From NCBI GenBank assembly GCA_034359265.1, contig CP136892.1, forward strand, positions 81,708,001-81,772,000: 64,000 bases of DNA, in the 5' to 3' direction. A program made the translations under genes and the position numbers. The notes beneath the pieces were generated by a model. It was given only the letters and a program-made list of their open reading frames with translations, searched no databases and was not told the origin of the DNA. This stretch comes from Canna indica. Lineage: Eukaryota; Streptophyta; Magnoliopsida; Zingiberales; Cannaceae. This document shows positions 1-11,733 of this stretch, piece by piece. Position 1 is the stretch's first letter, and every line of letters starts with the position of its first letter.

Positions 1-576
1 ATGATTTTGCCTGACAGAAAGAAATGGAAGGGACATATCAGCAAACCAAGCAAGTCTTGTTGTTAGGCTTGAGCTACAGTTAAAAGGGAGCAGAACAAGA
101 ATGATCGATATGACAACACTGGGAGTTGTCTACTACTTGTGTGTGAGTGTCTCATGGAATTTGGAGTCTCCTCCATTAGTGCTTGACTTGCACTGCTCCG
201 CTAGGCAACTTGCTTCTGCTCATCATCTTCTTTTCTGCACATCCATCCTTTAATCCATTCTCTCCAATCATGTCGACCAGTTAGTGCCCTTTCTTCAACC
301 TTTGCTTTGCTTCTCCCCACAAGATACACGTTTCTCTACATTTACTGCTTCTGGTTACAACAATTACCTTATCAGCTGTTACTAGTATCTACTGTATAAT
401 ATTGTCTTTTGGTTACACAAAAGGGCAAAATTGATGTTTCCTTGATTCCTTCCTTCCACGAATTAGTTATCGCTTAGAACTCAAACCTTTATTTTAACCT
501 AAATTAATTAAAAAGCAGGCCTTTTCATCAAGATAACGTAAATAGAGTTTTTAACAAATAAAAGAAATGAAAAAGA

Positions 577-951
577 CACGTGTTACTCTTCAAAGCTAAA
601 CACAAAAATAATTATTATTATAATAAAGGCACGTGCGACACGGCCGTTTGCGTTAATACGTTAAGGATGATTAATTTGAAGTGGAAATCACATCAATAGA
701 TCGTGCTCGTCGTGCGACTTTTGACACGTGATCGAACCCGAAAGTGAACGGTTACAACGCACCACAACCTGATTTGGATCAGATTCCCAATCCACTCTAT
801 CTATCAAATTTATGACCGCTTAATAATTAATTAATTGTAATGCAATAATTAGCGCAATTAATTTGAAAAAAACAAACAAACATTGTCAGTGGATCACATT
901 TAAGTCGGGCCCATTTGTGATTGGAGAATGGAATTTAGGGGTATACACGTG
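577..951. promoter_or_regulatory. Cluster of four G-box (CACGTG) sites
   Basis: Perfect CACGTG palindromes lie at 577-582, 630-635, 725-730 and 946-951, three of them in 154 bp of otherwise AT-rich DNA. CACGTG is the core of the plant G-box and of many ABA-response elements bound by bZIP and bHLH factors. Which gene they serve is unknown: the nearest coding start to the right is 3.7 kb away, so a gene beyond the left edge is a likely target. Confidence 0.5.
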
Positions 952-2609
952 GTAGTTAATTGAGAGTTCGAGATCAAACTAGTAATCTTGGTGGTGAGCG
1001 TGCATGCTTATCCAGTTGTGGGAAGAAGATCCAAGTTATTATGCCTTGCTCGATTCCATCGACATCTGTTGCTTGCTTATCTCATCACCTAACTATGCAA
1101 TACTTGTCTTTTTTTCGTCTTTTTTGTTGCTTGTTGATAAAATATATTCTCTCTCTACATGATCTTGGACCACCATTATTTGGATTCGATTAATGCTTTG
1201 CTTTTTTAGGGCAGATATTTGCTAATATGCATGCATGCTCATATGTATCATCTTGAAGTCTCATTTTGTCATGATGTTTGCAATTAGCTGACAAATTACA
1301 TAAGATTTTAGGATTTTCTGCAATTATTTTCTAAAATGATTACCTGATAAGTTTCTTTTCCTCTATACCACTGTTTTCTTTATTAAATTGACTAAATTGA
1401 GAGCAGCTTGTTTCACAAAACAGAGCTATGGAAGAAAAAAACAAAAAAATGTTTGTGGTCTTAATATGCATTTGATCCTTGACCACTCAACTAAAGATTT
1501 GGTCTACGTGATTTCAAAATTTGAAAAACCCAACACTCGATCAGAAGATCCGAAAATCTTTGTCTCCATTTCTTCTTTGTCCTGCTCCTTGTCTTCTTCC
1601 CCAAGAAGACTTCGTTTCTTCTCTTGTCGGGGACTGCAGGTGTGAAAGCCATGCTAGCACTGCATGATTCCTCCAGCCATCTCAGATTAAAACAATTCAT
1701 GCCCTTTTTGACGAACTAAGTCGTCTTCACTCTGAAACAACCATTTCCTCAAAACACAGCTTTTATTGACAATCCTGTTAACTTTAATTCACCTGCTCAC
1801 CTTTTTGAGAAGAAGAAATTAAGAACTGCGTCGACTAAATGCCGCATGAAAACTTTGAACAGATATTTTTATCATCATTACTATGAACTATAATTAATTG
1901 CAAATCTTGAGATGTTTAATCAACAAGACCTCTGTCATTGAATGATACTGAAGAGGGGCCAATATATGCTGACAGCTACAATTTGTCTTCTCCCGGAGGA
2001 ACCCTAATTAATTGGTCTACGTTTGCTGAAGGATGATGACATTAATTTGGGAGACGAATAGTTTAAGATAATGATTCCATTCTAATATAATTTAGGGAGA
2101 TATATGCTCAATGTCAATTGCCTCACCTACAGAAAAGCAATTGAAAGCTGCAGCCTTTAATTGACATCAGAAATCAATTGAATTAGGGAAGAAAATAGTG
2201 GTGCAGAATTCCTTCTTTCAACTCTCTGAGAGCATGAGTTAGAATATTTGAGGACCTTTTGACTGATGGACAAATAATTCTTTGGGAGATGAGACACTGT
2301 GTATGACTAGTATACTCTCTATGATTGGGTATTATGGGAATATTTATATTCTAGATTGCGTGCGTAGACTAATGAAAAGTGTAGCAGTAATAATCTTCGC
2401 CATATTTGGTCAATTCTGCACTGCAGATGTTTATTTTTCAGTTGAGATTTTAAGCATGAGCTTAACATGTTAATTAATTAGCAATTATCTAGTGCAGTTA
2501 ACCTCTTGTTTCAGTGATATCAAGCATCATCATCAGGATCCATGAGAATAAGAATTGAGTTTTATTACGATGCTAAATCTAATCAGAACTGGAAGATGGA
2601 TTAGACAAA

Positions 2610-2615
<6 letters not shown>

Positions 2616-2643
<28 letters not shown>
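2616..2643. repeat. (TA)n microsatellite
   Basis: An uninterrupted run of about 14 TA dinucleotides. It is a simple repeat and no gene overlaps it. Confidence 0.9.
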
Positions 2644-2647
<4 letters not shown>

Positions 2648-3996
2648 CGGCGCCCAGTGCAATGCATGCACACGGAAAGCTGTTTGTGTTGATGTGTAAG
2701 TTTAACCTCTTGTGCTGTTTCAATCAGAAAAGCCATTTTTCTTCTCCAATTGCGGGACCAAATTTTTGGCTCGAGCGACTCTCGTTTTGCACTACGGGAG
2801 CTCAAAAACACTGGTCATCTTGGCTTCAGCCATTGATAGGGACAGATGCAGACCCATCCAGGAAGACGATGCTTCAATTTTCTTGACTGAGAATCTGAGA
2901 TGGACTGAACACCTTCAAGTCTTGCCTTGCAGAGTGGAATTAGCGCTTCAGGAAATCGGTTCATCACCTGCAGAAGAGGATTGAATCTTTGAGGCGCCCT
3001 TTGAAGCGATATTTGGAGAGAGGAATTCGATCACGGAAGTAGTTTGGGTTGGGAGATGGAGATGTGGATGTGGATGGTTTTTGAACAAGACTATACAAAA
3101 TTTCACAAGGCTTGAAACTAATGATTGGCTGTGACTGTAGAAATAGTAAGCTATGTAATAAATAGGGCAACAAACGGACCAAAAGGCTTTGCATGTTTTT
3201 GAGGTCTTGTAATATATGGTATACCTAATATGTAGGGTAGGGCATCCATCATTTTATTTTCTTTTTGTTTTCTTAGAAAAAGTTGATGCAAATTGCTATT
3301 GTCGACTAATCAGCCTAAATAAAAAATATCAAATATCAAATATGAATTTTGTCATATTTGATTTATTTTGACCTCTTTCTTCCTTTTTAATCAAACTTCA
3401 CCTAGAATTCACCACTCTCTTATTTCATGCTATTTAATATTTCTAAATAATATACATACTTACATATTTGCTTATATATTTGTTTATTTTGATGTAAACT
3501 ATTTCTGTGGTGACCAAGCATCTAATAATGAACAAATCAGACCTAACCTAGAAGGACAGGAATCCTTTAGAGTTTAGATTAACTAATAACCAGTGGAAAT
3601 TAATAGACACACACATTGATGACATGGATCAATGCCCGACACTAGCTAGCTGATACTTGCCATGGAAATTCATAGTCAAACCAAAAAGAAGCTGTTCAAA
3701 GCTCAAATATTCTCCACTTAATTGTAAGCAATAATTTCTAAGTTTTGGTTCCTGACACTTGGGGAGGCAATGGTGTAATTATGGACTCCATCCAGCTTTG
3801 TGCGAGGAATCATCTATGGCTAATGATGCAAGCTAGAGGAGTTCCATTAGAAGACGAGAACCCTTCTTTTGGCTATGATCTGCCACTTTTCCCATCTTTT
3901 GCTTGCAGTCCTCCAAAGTGCCCCAAGGATCCATGGACATTATGACTCAGTGTAAATGGTAGGCATTAGTAGCTGCTCTCTGTCTACTTCTCCGTC

Positions 3997-4162
3997 TATA
4001 TATGCAGCACTCAGAGTGCTTAATTCTCATTAAGAGCAGACAACAGCAGCTTCAGCTCCCTCCATCTTCTCCCTCTCCTTCTTCCATTAATTATCCCCCT
4101 TGCACTCGCAGAGAATCAGTAAATAAACGTAGCAAAGTCAGTGAAGCAGAAGAATGCACAAG
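3997..4162 (+). promoter_or_regulatory. Possible alternative promoter and first exon upstream of the permease
   Basis: A TATA-like TATATATG at 3997-4004 is followed by a CT/CA-rich leader with the short reading start ATG CAC AAG at 4154-4162. That runs directly into GTAAGAAG, a good 5' splice consensus. This looks like a transcribed leader exon rather than random intergenic DNA. If it is joined to the permease transcript it would be an alternative 5' exon. No partner acceptor can be assigned from sequence alone. Confidence 0.3.
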
Positions 4163-4373
4163 GTAAGAAGACAACATCCTTTCTCTTTTGTGTTATGTTT
4201 TTCCCGTTAGAAATGAATAATGATTTAAATAGTAGAAACTAGAAACCGAGGGAGGGGAAGAGATAGCAACAGTCGTTGACTTCCGCGTTGGACTTGGGAG
4301 ACTCGGCACGTTGTGCTTTATTGCTCCATTATTATTTATAATTATTAGCATTTTTCGCTTCCTTCCTCGCCTC

Positions 4374-4380
4374 TATATAA
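4374..4380 (+). promoter_or_regulatory. TATA box of the amino acid permease
   Basis: TATATAA lies in a C/T-rich context 270 bp before the permease start codon. A start site about 25-30 bp downstream would give a 5' leader of roughly 245 nt. That leader contains no ATG before the one at 4650, which supports 4650 as the translation start. Confidence 0.6.
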
Positions 4381-4649
4381 GCACCAGATGGCCAGCCTTT
4401 CTTCCCCACCTCGTCCCATTGCTCACTCCCTCTTCTCCCTTGCTTCGCTGCTTTTTGAGTGAAGTAGTAGTAGTTGGTAGGTAGGAGTTTGCCTCTTCTT
4501 CTGGGGAATATTAAGTTTGGTGTGGACCAAGGGAAGAAGCTAGAGACGACTGCTGTGAGCTGTGGATTTATTTCCCTGCCATTAGAGTGGTGACTGAAGC
4601 AGAAAGGTCTCATCTTTGCTCTGTTCTGTGTTTTTTTCTGGTCATTAAG

Positions 4650-6585
4650 ATGGGGGAGAACGGCGCTGCCAAGTACTACCAGCAACCAGCTTTCACTCCC
4701 ATGGATGTCTCGATCGAGGCCGGGAATGGGCATCAAGGACTCAAGTGCTACGACGACGATGGCCGGCTCAAGCGGACTGGTAAAAATCGTAACTTGGTTC
4801 GCTTTTCTTCTTCTTCTTCTTCTTCTTCTTCTAAAATCCGATTTTTTTGTGGTTTCAGGAACTTTCTGGACAGCGAGCGCGCACATCGTGACGGCGGTGA
4901 TCGGCTCCGGCGTGCTGTCGCTGGCGTGGGCCATAGGACAGCTCGGGTGGGTGGCCGGCCCGGTGGTGATGCTCCTCTTCTCCTTTGTCACCTACTACAC
5001 GTCGACTCTGCTCGCCGACTGCTATCGCTCCGGCGACCGGATGACCGGGAAGCGCAACTACAACTACATGGACGCCGTCCATTCCTACCTCGGTGAGTTC
5101 GCCGCCGCCTCTTTCGTCAATGAGTTTTCTAAAGTAGACAAACTTTTTGACCAAAGCATGCACCTTTTCGTTTCGTCTTGAACAACAACAGGTGGGATAA
5201 AGGTGAAGATCTGCGGATGCATCCAGTACGCCAACCTCTTCGGCGTCGCCATTGGTTACACAATCGCTGCTTCCATTAGCATGATGTAAGTCGAGCTCGA
5301 GAAGACTTCATTCTCTGCACGAGTTTTTAATCTTCCTCGTTCTAACCGAGTGATATCATCATATGGTTTTGGTTTGATGAAATAGGGCGATCAAGCGGTC
5401 CAACTGCTTCCATGAGAAAGGGCACGACAACCCTTGCCATGCCTCCAGCAACATGTTCATGATCATTTTCGGCGTCACGGAAATCTTCCTGTCCCAGATT
5501 CCTGACTTCGATCAGCTCTGGTGGCTCTCCATCGTCGCCGCCATCATGTCCTTCACCTACTCCTCCATCGGCCTCGCCCTCGGTATCGTACAAGTAGTCG
5601 GTATGCTTCCGACACCATGAGGACTTCCATCACCAAACTCGATCTTTTCTTCATTAATGCAATCTAATCTTCTCCTTTATTCTCTGTTTCCGAACAGCAA
5701 ACGGAGGTTTGAAAGGGAGCCTCACTGGAATCAGCATTGGTGTTGTCTCCCCGACCCAGAAAATTTGGCGCAGCCTGCAAGCCTTCGGCGACATTGCCTT
5801 CGCCTACTCCTTCTCCCTCGTCCTCATTGAAATCCAGGTAAGCTTTTGTGCGCTAATCTAATCTATCGATGGCTTGCCTTCGAAGTGTTTGTTAAAATTA
5901 CTTGCATGCTGATTTTGCTCTCTTCGTCCAGGACACCATCAAAGCGCCGCCACCATCGGAGGCGAAGGTGATGAAGAAGGCCACGTTGCTGAGCACCGTC
6001 GTGACCACCCTCTTCTACATGCTGTGCGGCTGCATGGGCTACGCCGCCTTCGGCGACGAGGCGCCCAGCAACCTCCTCACCGGCTTCGGCTTCTACAACC
6101 CCTTCTGGCTCCTCGACATCGCCAACGTCGCCATCGTCGTCCACCTCGTCGGCGCCTACCAAGTCTTCTGCCAGCCCCTGTTCGCCTTCATCGAGAAGTG
6201 GGCGGCCAAGAAATGGCCGGAATCGACCTTCATAACCAAGGAGATCGCCGTCCCGCTCTCATCCACGAAGCACTTCAACCTGAGCCTCTTCCGCCTGGTG
6301 TGGCGCTCGGCCTTCGTGGTGCTGACGACCGTCATCTCCATGTTGCTACCCTTCTTCAACGACGTGGTCGGCCTGCTCGGCGCGCTCGGCTTCTGGCCGC
6401 TGACGGTCTACTTCCCGGTGGAGATGTACATTGTGCAGAAGAAGATCCCCAAGTGGAGCACGAGGTGGGTGTGCTTGCAGATGCTGAGCTTAGCTTGCCT
6501 GGCGATCACCGTGGCAGCCGCCATCGGGTCCGTGGCCGGAATAGTCACCGACCTCAAGGTCTACAGGCCCTTTAAATCTAGCTAA
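4650..6585 (+). CDS. AAP: Amino acid permease, AAP family (AAP3-like), six exons
   Basis: Proton-coupled amino acid importer of the plasma membrane (AAAP/ATF superfamily). Six coding exons with GT-AG borders keep frame throughout: 4650-4779, 4859-5092, 5192-5285, 5386-5600, 5698-5837 and 5932-6585, giving 488 residues, the usual AAP length. The N-terminus is hydrophilic (residues 1-44, ending DDDGRLKRTG). The first membrane segment then carries the family signature TASAHIVTAVIGSGVLSLAW (about 48-67). Further signatures are GKRNYNYMDAV (about 107-117), KRSNCFH, QIPDFDQLWWLS, GCMGYAAFGD, NLLTGFGFYNPFWLLDIANV and GFWPLTVYFPVEMY near the C-terminus. About eleven hydrophobic segments span residues 48-480. 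From memory the closest match is Arabidopsis AAP3, but subfamily assignment needs a tree. Intron 1 holds a TTC microsatellite, and the 3' UTR begins with a GAA run at 6587-6609. No lesion is visible, so it is presumably functional. Confidence 0.96.
4804..4832 (+). repeat. (TTC)n microsatellite in permease intron 1
   Basis: About nine TTC units lie in the short first intron, upstream of its acceptor at 4857-4858. They add to the pyrimidine content of the intron and could be length-polymorphic. Confidence 0.85.
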
Positions 6586-9500
6586 TGAAGAAGAAGAAGA
6601 AGAAGAAGATAACGGAGTTAATTTGGAGGCATAATATTAATTTACTGTACACCGTTGCTGTTGTTAACCTAGTCATGATGTTTACTGTTGTTATATATAA
6701 ATTTTACCAATGCAAGGTCAATTTTTAGTAATTAATTATGAAAATGAAAAAAAAATACAATTTCACCCTTTTAATTAATCAGATTTTTTATTATGTACAA
6801 ATCATAAAGAGAGATAGACACCTGCTGAATGCGTGTCAACATATAATTAACCGTATAAGTAATGATAACTTTTGACTGAACTAGCAAGCAAACAGGGATT
6901 GTTCTACATAATTCTTAATTAATTAATTGCCCCGACACAAGATATATCCTCCAAATGAAGTAATGGAATAATGTGCATTAATTAATTTTAAAATAATAAA
7001 TGAATAAATAAATAAAACCCTTATCAGAAACATATGTCAACTGAGGAGAAGTTTGGAGTGGAATCTTTGCATAGTTGATTCCTATTTGACACCTGTAACT
7101 CAATATATACAAAACAGGGGTTAGTATTGGGGCTCAACGTGGATGCAAATGAGATTGCAATAATTTTTCACGTGTTGCCCATGAAAAATGAAGTGGAAAC
7201 ACCTGTCCCGTGGTCCATTTCATGGGTGCCCAGAGCGATGGATGATGCATGCGATAGCAGAGTATTCCGGACCATGGAACGAGTCTTCAAGTTCAAGTTG
7301 AGTTTGGGATGAGGAGATGGTGCGAGGATTTGGTGGTGGCAGCAGCCTGCGACGGGCTCGTTCTCGGCCACACCTGTTGCTGTCAAAAGGAATGCTTTTT
7401 GAAGAGGAGACTCGATAAAGGGGAGGTGGTGAGGGGTTCGGGTGGACCCGAACGTCACATTGGGTGGTGGTCGGTCCGCCACATTGTGAACCACCAGTTT
7501 GGACTCGCCCGGCCGCGTGGGCCCGAATCGTGTCCGCCTTGTAGCAGATATTTCGTGTCTTATCGAAGTAATTAATGCAATGATGACGGGAATTAGATAC
7601 CATGAAATGTCATCCTGATGTATACCGGATTTTTTCAATATTTTATTTGTCTCTGGAACAACACATTACTCATTGTTTTTTAATCAAACAAATTATTATT
7701 CTTTTTTTTAAAAAAAAAATTGATAAAAAATATTAATATATATTGGCTGTGAGCAAATATAAGCCAACAAATGTGCTGTGGTGGACCTTCTTCTTAGTAA
7801 TTTTTTATACAGGGGCTTGCATGATTGCTTTGTCTATTTTATGGCAGGAATCTTCTTTGTCTTCCAAGTGTGCATAATCTGTTCTGCATCTTTTTTATGG
7901 GAACACAGATTATTTAATTATTTTAACAATGAAATAGTGTATTGAATACATTATAATTATCTTATGATGATTATAAGAAACTTTTGAAAAAGTAGAATCT
8001 GATCATTAATTAATTAACAGCCTGAATTTTCATCGATCTATGCATATAGCCTGAATTTTCATCGATCTGTGCATATGCATGTGCATGTGCATGTATCACT
8101 ACTATAATTTATTTTTTTAGTGATGATTATTACGACATTTGCTAATAATTATAAATATTATAAAAATATTTATCAGCAATTAAATTCAATATCGTCATTA
8201 AAGGTTTTATAAGTAATTTATATAATATATTGCTGATAAAGATAAAAATAATCACCATTAAATATATAAATATATTTGAATCTATTATTTTTTTAATAAT
8301 AATTGCTAAATAATATAAAATATTTGCTCCATCTAAGTTATTTAATGGCAAATATTTTATTGCTATTAATTAATTGTTACTAAATAAATAATCTCTTGTA
8401 TGAATTATTTTTGCAAAAATATATTCTCAAAGCATATTTGGAAACAAATCAAATGAGCTTAATTTTTTTTTTTTTGCAAACAAAGGCCGAAGCCCCAAAA
8501 TAATATTAACTAAGTGATATATAGGAGCATAATGATCCTGATCCAGAATACATTGAAGTTCATGAGGTAGAGGAACATTCCAATTGAAAAAAATTCTTGG
8601 TTCACTTGCGACCTCGTTGCTATCCAGTGGGCAGTTTTATTTGTCTGTCTATAAACAAAACTGATGTTATAATTAACATTCTTATATAGTAAAGTTAAGC
8701 ATGAATAAGTGCAACTGATGGACCATGGAATATGTACAGTAAGAATTCTTCTGAAAAATATCAGTGAGTATCTTACAGTCAGTTTCAAAGATAGCTGAGG
8801 TAATAGAATGTTCATCCGCCCAAATAATAGTTTCAATTTAAAATGAGCTTAATTTTAAATTGTCATGCATGCAAACTGGTACTGTCACTGGTAGGTTTGT
8901 CTAATGATATATATGTCACAACCATTTTATAAGAACAACTAACGCAAGATATGAGATTGTTTGGGGCAAAAGAGATGTTGGCATCTCATTGGCTCAATGA
9001 TGTTGAGTTTTTATCAAGATGAAAAGGTTTTGAGTTTCTACTCATATATACATGCACTTAATTTGATTTTGTATATTTCAAACTCACAACTATAGAGATC
9101 ATAATTATTAGGGTGATCAAACTGTATAGGTTAATTTGAATGCAATTAGGGTAAGGGGTGATACTATAATTTTTTTATAAATATATTTCTAAAGACTTAT
9201 ATATCTGCTAATATTATTTGACCTAATTCTTTATCCCTTATTAAAAATTTGGTTGGTCAGTCAATTAAGTATAACCTTATTTTGCAAAAAGAAAAAAAAG
9301 AAACTGATTCAATAATGGAGAATTTTAAGCCAGAAATCTATAGATAAGATCACTCATGCAATCTAATTAGTAACTAAGGCTGCTGTTAATACACTTCTGA
9401 ATTAGTATTTTCCTTGGAGAGATTAACTAGATGCTAATTAACTTAATTGCCATGAATAGAGATCGAGAGCCAAAATAAAAAATCTGACTCCCTTGCAGAT

Positions 9501-9683
9501 GTTAAACTGATCATATATATGTACACGAAAGTTAATTATAAGAGAAAAAGAAAAGAAAAGGCATAATCAATACCTAAATCCCAAAATGATAGAGATGAAA
9601 GATTAATGTTACAGGTTAATTACTACTTTAGGTTTGTAAAAAATGGCCATTCGCAGCTTAACGAATTAAAACTACGTTGAATT
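6586..9683. other. Intergenic region with a GC-rich island
   Basis: AT-rich spacer after the permease. A GC-rich patch at about 7190-7570 has open frames on both strands, but none shows a known motif or a plausible exon structure. It may be a promoter or transcribed non-coding segment. From about 8098 there is an AT-rich stretch that begins CACTACTA and contains scattered TTAGTGATG/TGCTAA motifs, reminiscent of a decayed CACTA derivative. No gene is supported. Confidence 0.5.
8019..8076. repeat. 29-bp direct tandem duplication
   Basis: Two adjacent 29-bp copies (8019-8047 and 8048-8076) differ at one base and are followed by short GCATGT repeats. It is a small local duplication with no evident function. 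Confidence 0.85.
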
Positions 9684-10097
9684 CTACATGGACAAAGCCA
9701 ATGGCACCTCGCTTTCGTGGGAGGCTAGAGAAGAATCGCCGCCGCCTGCACCAGCCGCCGGCGCAGCGGCGGCTTCCCTCCTTGCGGCAGAAGCTGCATT
9801 GTTGGTGTAGGTGGCGCCGCTGCCGGTGGCTGGGGCAACCGCGGCAGCCCGCATCGGCGGCCTCTCGATGTCGTCCTTGGGACGCGTGATGTATCGGTAG
9901 ACGCACATGAGGATCCAGAAGAGCCAAGGGATGGCCACGAGGGCCATGCCGGCGACGGGGAGCCAGTCCGTGTCCGGCGAGTCGGGCAGGGCGATGTAGA
10001 GCACGAGGAGCGCCCCGCCGACGAGCAGAATGAGGAAGAAGAAGCAGGAGGTGAACCATATGCAGCAGCTAACGGATCTATCGCCCTCAGCCGGCAT
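9684..10097 (-). CDS. Small two-helix plant membrane protein, function unknown
   Basis: A single-exon reading frame of 137 residues starts at ATG 10097. Residues 1-13 are hydrophilic with a CC pair. Two membrane segments follow (about 14-35, FTSCFFFLILLVGGALLVLY, and about 46-68, LPVAGMALVAIPWLFWILM), separated by the short loop ALPDSPDTDW. A positive YRYITRPKDD stretch follows. The C-terminal half is alanine-rich, low complexity and probably cytosolic. Small plant membrane proteins with a similar LPDSPD-type loop between two helices exist, but I know no assigned function. G/C-ending codons and a coherent topology support it as real. A GAA-type repeat lies in its 5' leader. Confidence 0.75.
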   Translation of the reverse strand: MPAEGDRSVSCCIWFTSCFFFLILLVGGALLVLYIALPDSPDTDWLPVAGMALVAIPWLFWILMCVYRYITRPKDDIERPPMRAAAVAPATGSGATYTNNAASAARREAAAAPAAGAGGGDSSLASHESEVPLALSM

Positions 10098-10161
10098 CGA
10101 ATTAATACGCTTCAGATGATGATGTGTTAATTAATTGATCGCGCCTGGATTACATTACTTG

Positions 10162-10189
10162 TTCTTCTTCTTCTTCTTCTTCTTCTTCT
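10162..10189. repeat. (TTC/GAA)n microsatellite
   Basis: About nine TTC units on the plus strand. On the minus strand it is a GAA run 65-93 bp upstream of the start codon at 10097, probably in that gene's 5' leader. Confidence 0.85.
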
Positions 10190-10542
10190 GCTTCTGCTTC
10201 GTGTAAGTATTAGGGTAAATGTTTTCGCGTACGTAGCTAGAATTGGTTGATGACTACGTAGGAAAACAAAAGATTGAGGAATGCACTGAAGGCCAGTGGA
10301 GGTGAGACGATGGGCTTCCCCGGAGAGGAGGCAAGAAAGGAAGGGTCGTAGCATCCAATTGCTGCTCGAATTACTTTACTGGTTCTCACGCAAAAGAAGG
10401 GCTCGCCAAGAGGATGAGAGAAAAGGGCGGGGAACTTTTTGGGAGAGACTTTGTTAAAAATAATTAGGTCAGGAGTGAATTTTAAATATTAATTTGATGA
10501 ATTATAAGTCAATATATTATTGGGTTAGAGGAGGCCAAAATT

Positions 10543-10823
10543 TTGAAGTTCTTTATAAATTATTTAAAGATTTTCTTGACTATACCATTAAGCAATATAT
10601 GTGAGACTTTAATCCACTCCCAACATTTAGAGTATGAAGTTTGAAATTTGGAGGACTGAACATTTGCGGATGGTGCAATATCAATCACATGATAGATTAT
10701 GATACCATGTTAAAAAATTAGTGGATCTAACTATATTCCAAAAGCTAGTTCAAGGAGGAAAGACTGCACAAATTATTTAAAGACTATCTCGACTATATCA
10801 TTAAACAACGTGGGACTTTAACA
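10543..10823. repeat. Degenerate repeat with short direct terminal copies
   Basis: A segment of about 55 bp (AAATTATTTAAAGA, then CGACTATA-CATTAA-CAA, ending GGGACTTTAA) appears at about 10543-10606 and again at 10769-10823. Between them lie GATACCATGTTA and CCAAAAGCTAGTTCAAG. These phrases belong to a repeat seen widely in plant intergenic DNA, and two short direct ends with a small interior resemble a decayed TRIM-like element. No ends with a target duplication could be fixed. Confidence 0.35.
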
Positions 10824-11079
10824 TATGAGATCAATTTTGTACGAATATATTATTAATATGTGTATATATATTGCATGGAAGATAAAAATATACAAGGCTG
10901 TAGACCGAAAATAAAACAGAACTTAACTTCACGTAGAAACAGAAGTAGAGATTCAAATGAAAGAAACATCTCTCTCATAATTCACGCCATAATTTGAATT
11001 ATTATGGTAATTCACATTAAAACCAAACCGAGCAACATAGATACACTACTAGAAAAATGGTCACGTTGCTGAAGAGAAT

Positions 11080-11440
11080 CAGCAACGGCTGAGCCGTTGC
11101 AATAGCGTCGTGACAGAAAGTCGCGTTGCTGATGACTTAGCAACGGGTTGCTGATGACTTAGCAACGGATCAGCAACGGCCGCTCGGGCCGTCGCTCAAA
11201 ACATTATCAGCAACGGCCGCGGGGCCGTCGCTAAAAATATTATCAGCAACGGTTTTGCCACAGACCCGGAGCCGTTGCTGATAACATTAATAGCAACGGC
11301 CGCTGAGATCCGTAGCAACACCGTTAGTAAAACTCCGTCGCTAAGCCGTTGCTGTAGGTCATCAGCAACGGCTTTCGATACACTTTTAGCAACGGCTTTC
11401 CCACGGACGCTCGTGGGAAAGCCGTTGCTGATGACAAATA
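11080..11440. repeat. Left subterminal repeat array of the CACTA element
   Basis: More than a dozen copies of AGCAACGGC or its complement GCCGTTGCT occur, many in head-to-head pairs. Arrays of this kind next to CACTA termini are the binding sites of the TnpA-type protein. CpG-rich, in contrast to the AT-rich flanks. Confidence 0.9.
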
Positions 11441-11733
11441 CCTGCAACCAGAAAATTTGAAAATTTCAAATTTCCATTGATACATTGATACATTTATCTG
11501 ATACATAACTCACACACCCATACCCTCATACACACATTCATTCACACATCACAAACACCTCATACACATTCATTCACACATCACAAACACACCAAGATAT
11601 ACATCAAAACAATTATATTTATATTCATAATTATCCACGATAGTATAAACACAATTCAAATGCAAAATTGAAGTATCAATATCCAAACAAAATAAGTTAA
11701 ACAAGTTCAATATCCAAACAAAAAATCTCACGA

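Larger units (their letters stand above)
1..4373. other. Intergenic left flank, no convincing gene
   Basis: AT-rich DNA without a coding region I can defend. Short open frames at 2712-2984 and 3745-3945 have no recognisable motif, no good splice context and ordinary non-coding composition. The stretch holds the G-box cluster (577-951), a TA microsatellite (2616-2643) and a TATA-like site near 3997. It probably contains the promoter of the permease on its right and perhaps the 5' region of a gene off the left edge. Confidence 0.6.

Noticed and set aside
2712..2984. Open frame of 90 codons as a small gene
   Set aside because: No ATG context, motif or composition difference from surrounding DNA; the overlapping frames on both strands are equally open.
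7168..7638. Minus-strand open frame of 156 codons
   Set aside because: It lies in the GC-rich island where long chance frames are expected. It has no recognisable domain and an opposite-strand frame is also open.
11080..11440. Regularly spaced short repeats that resemble a CRISPR array
   Set aside because: They are the subterminal AGCAACGGC motifs of a plant CACTA transposon, in both orientations, with irregular spacing. There are no cas genes and the genome is a plant's.
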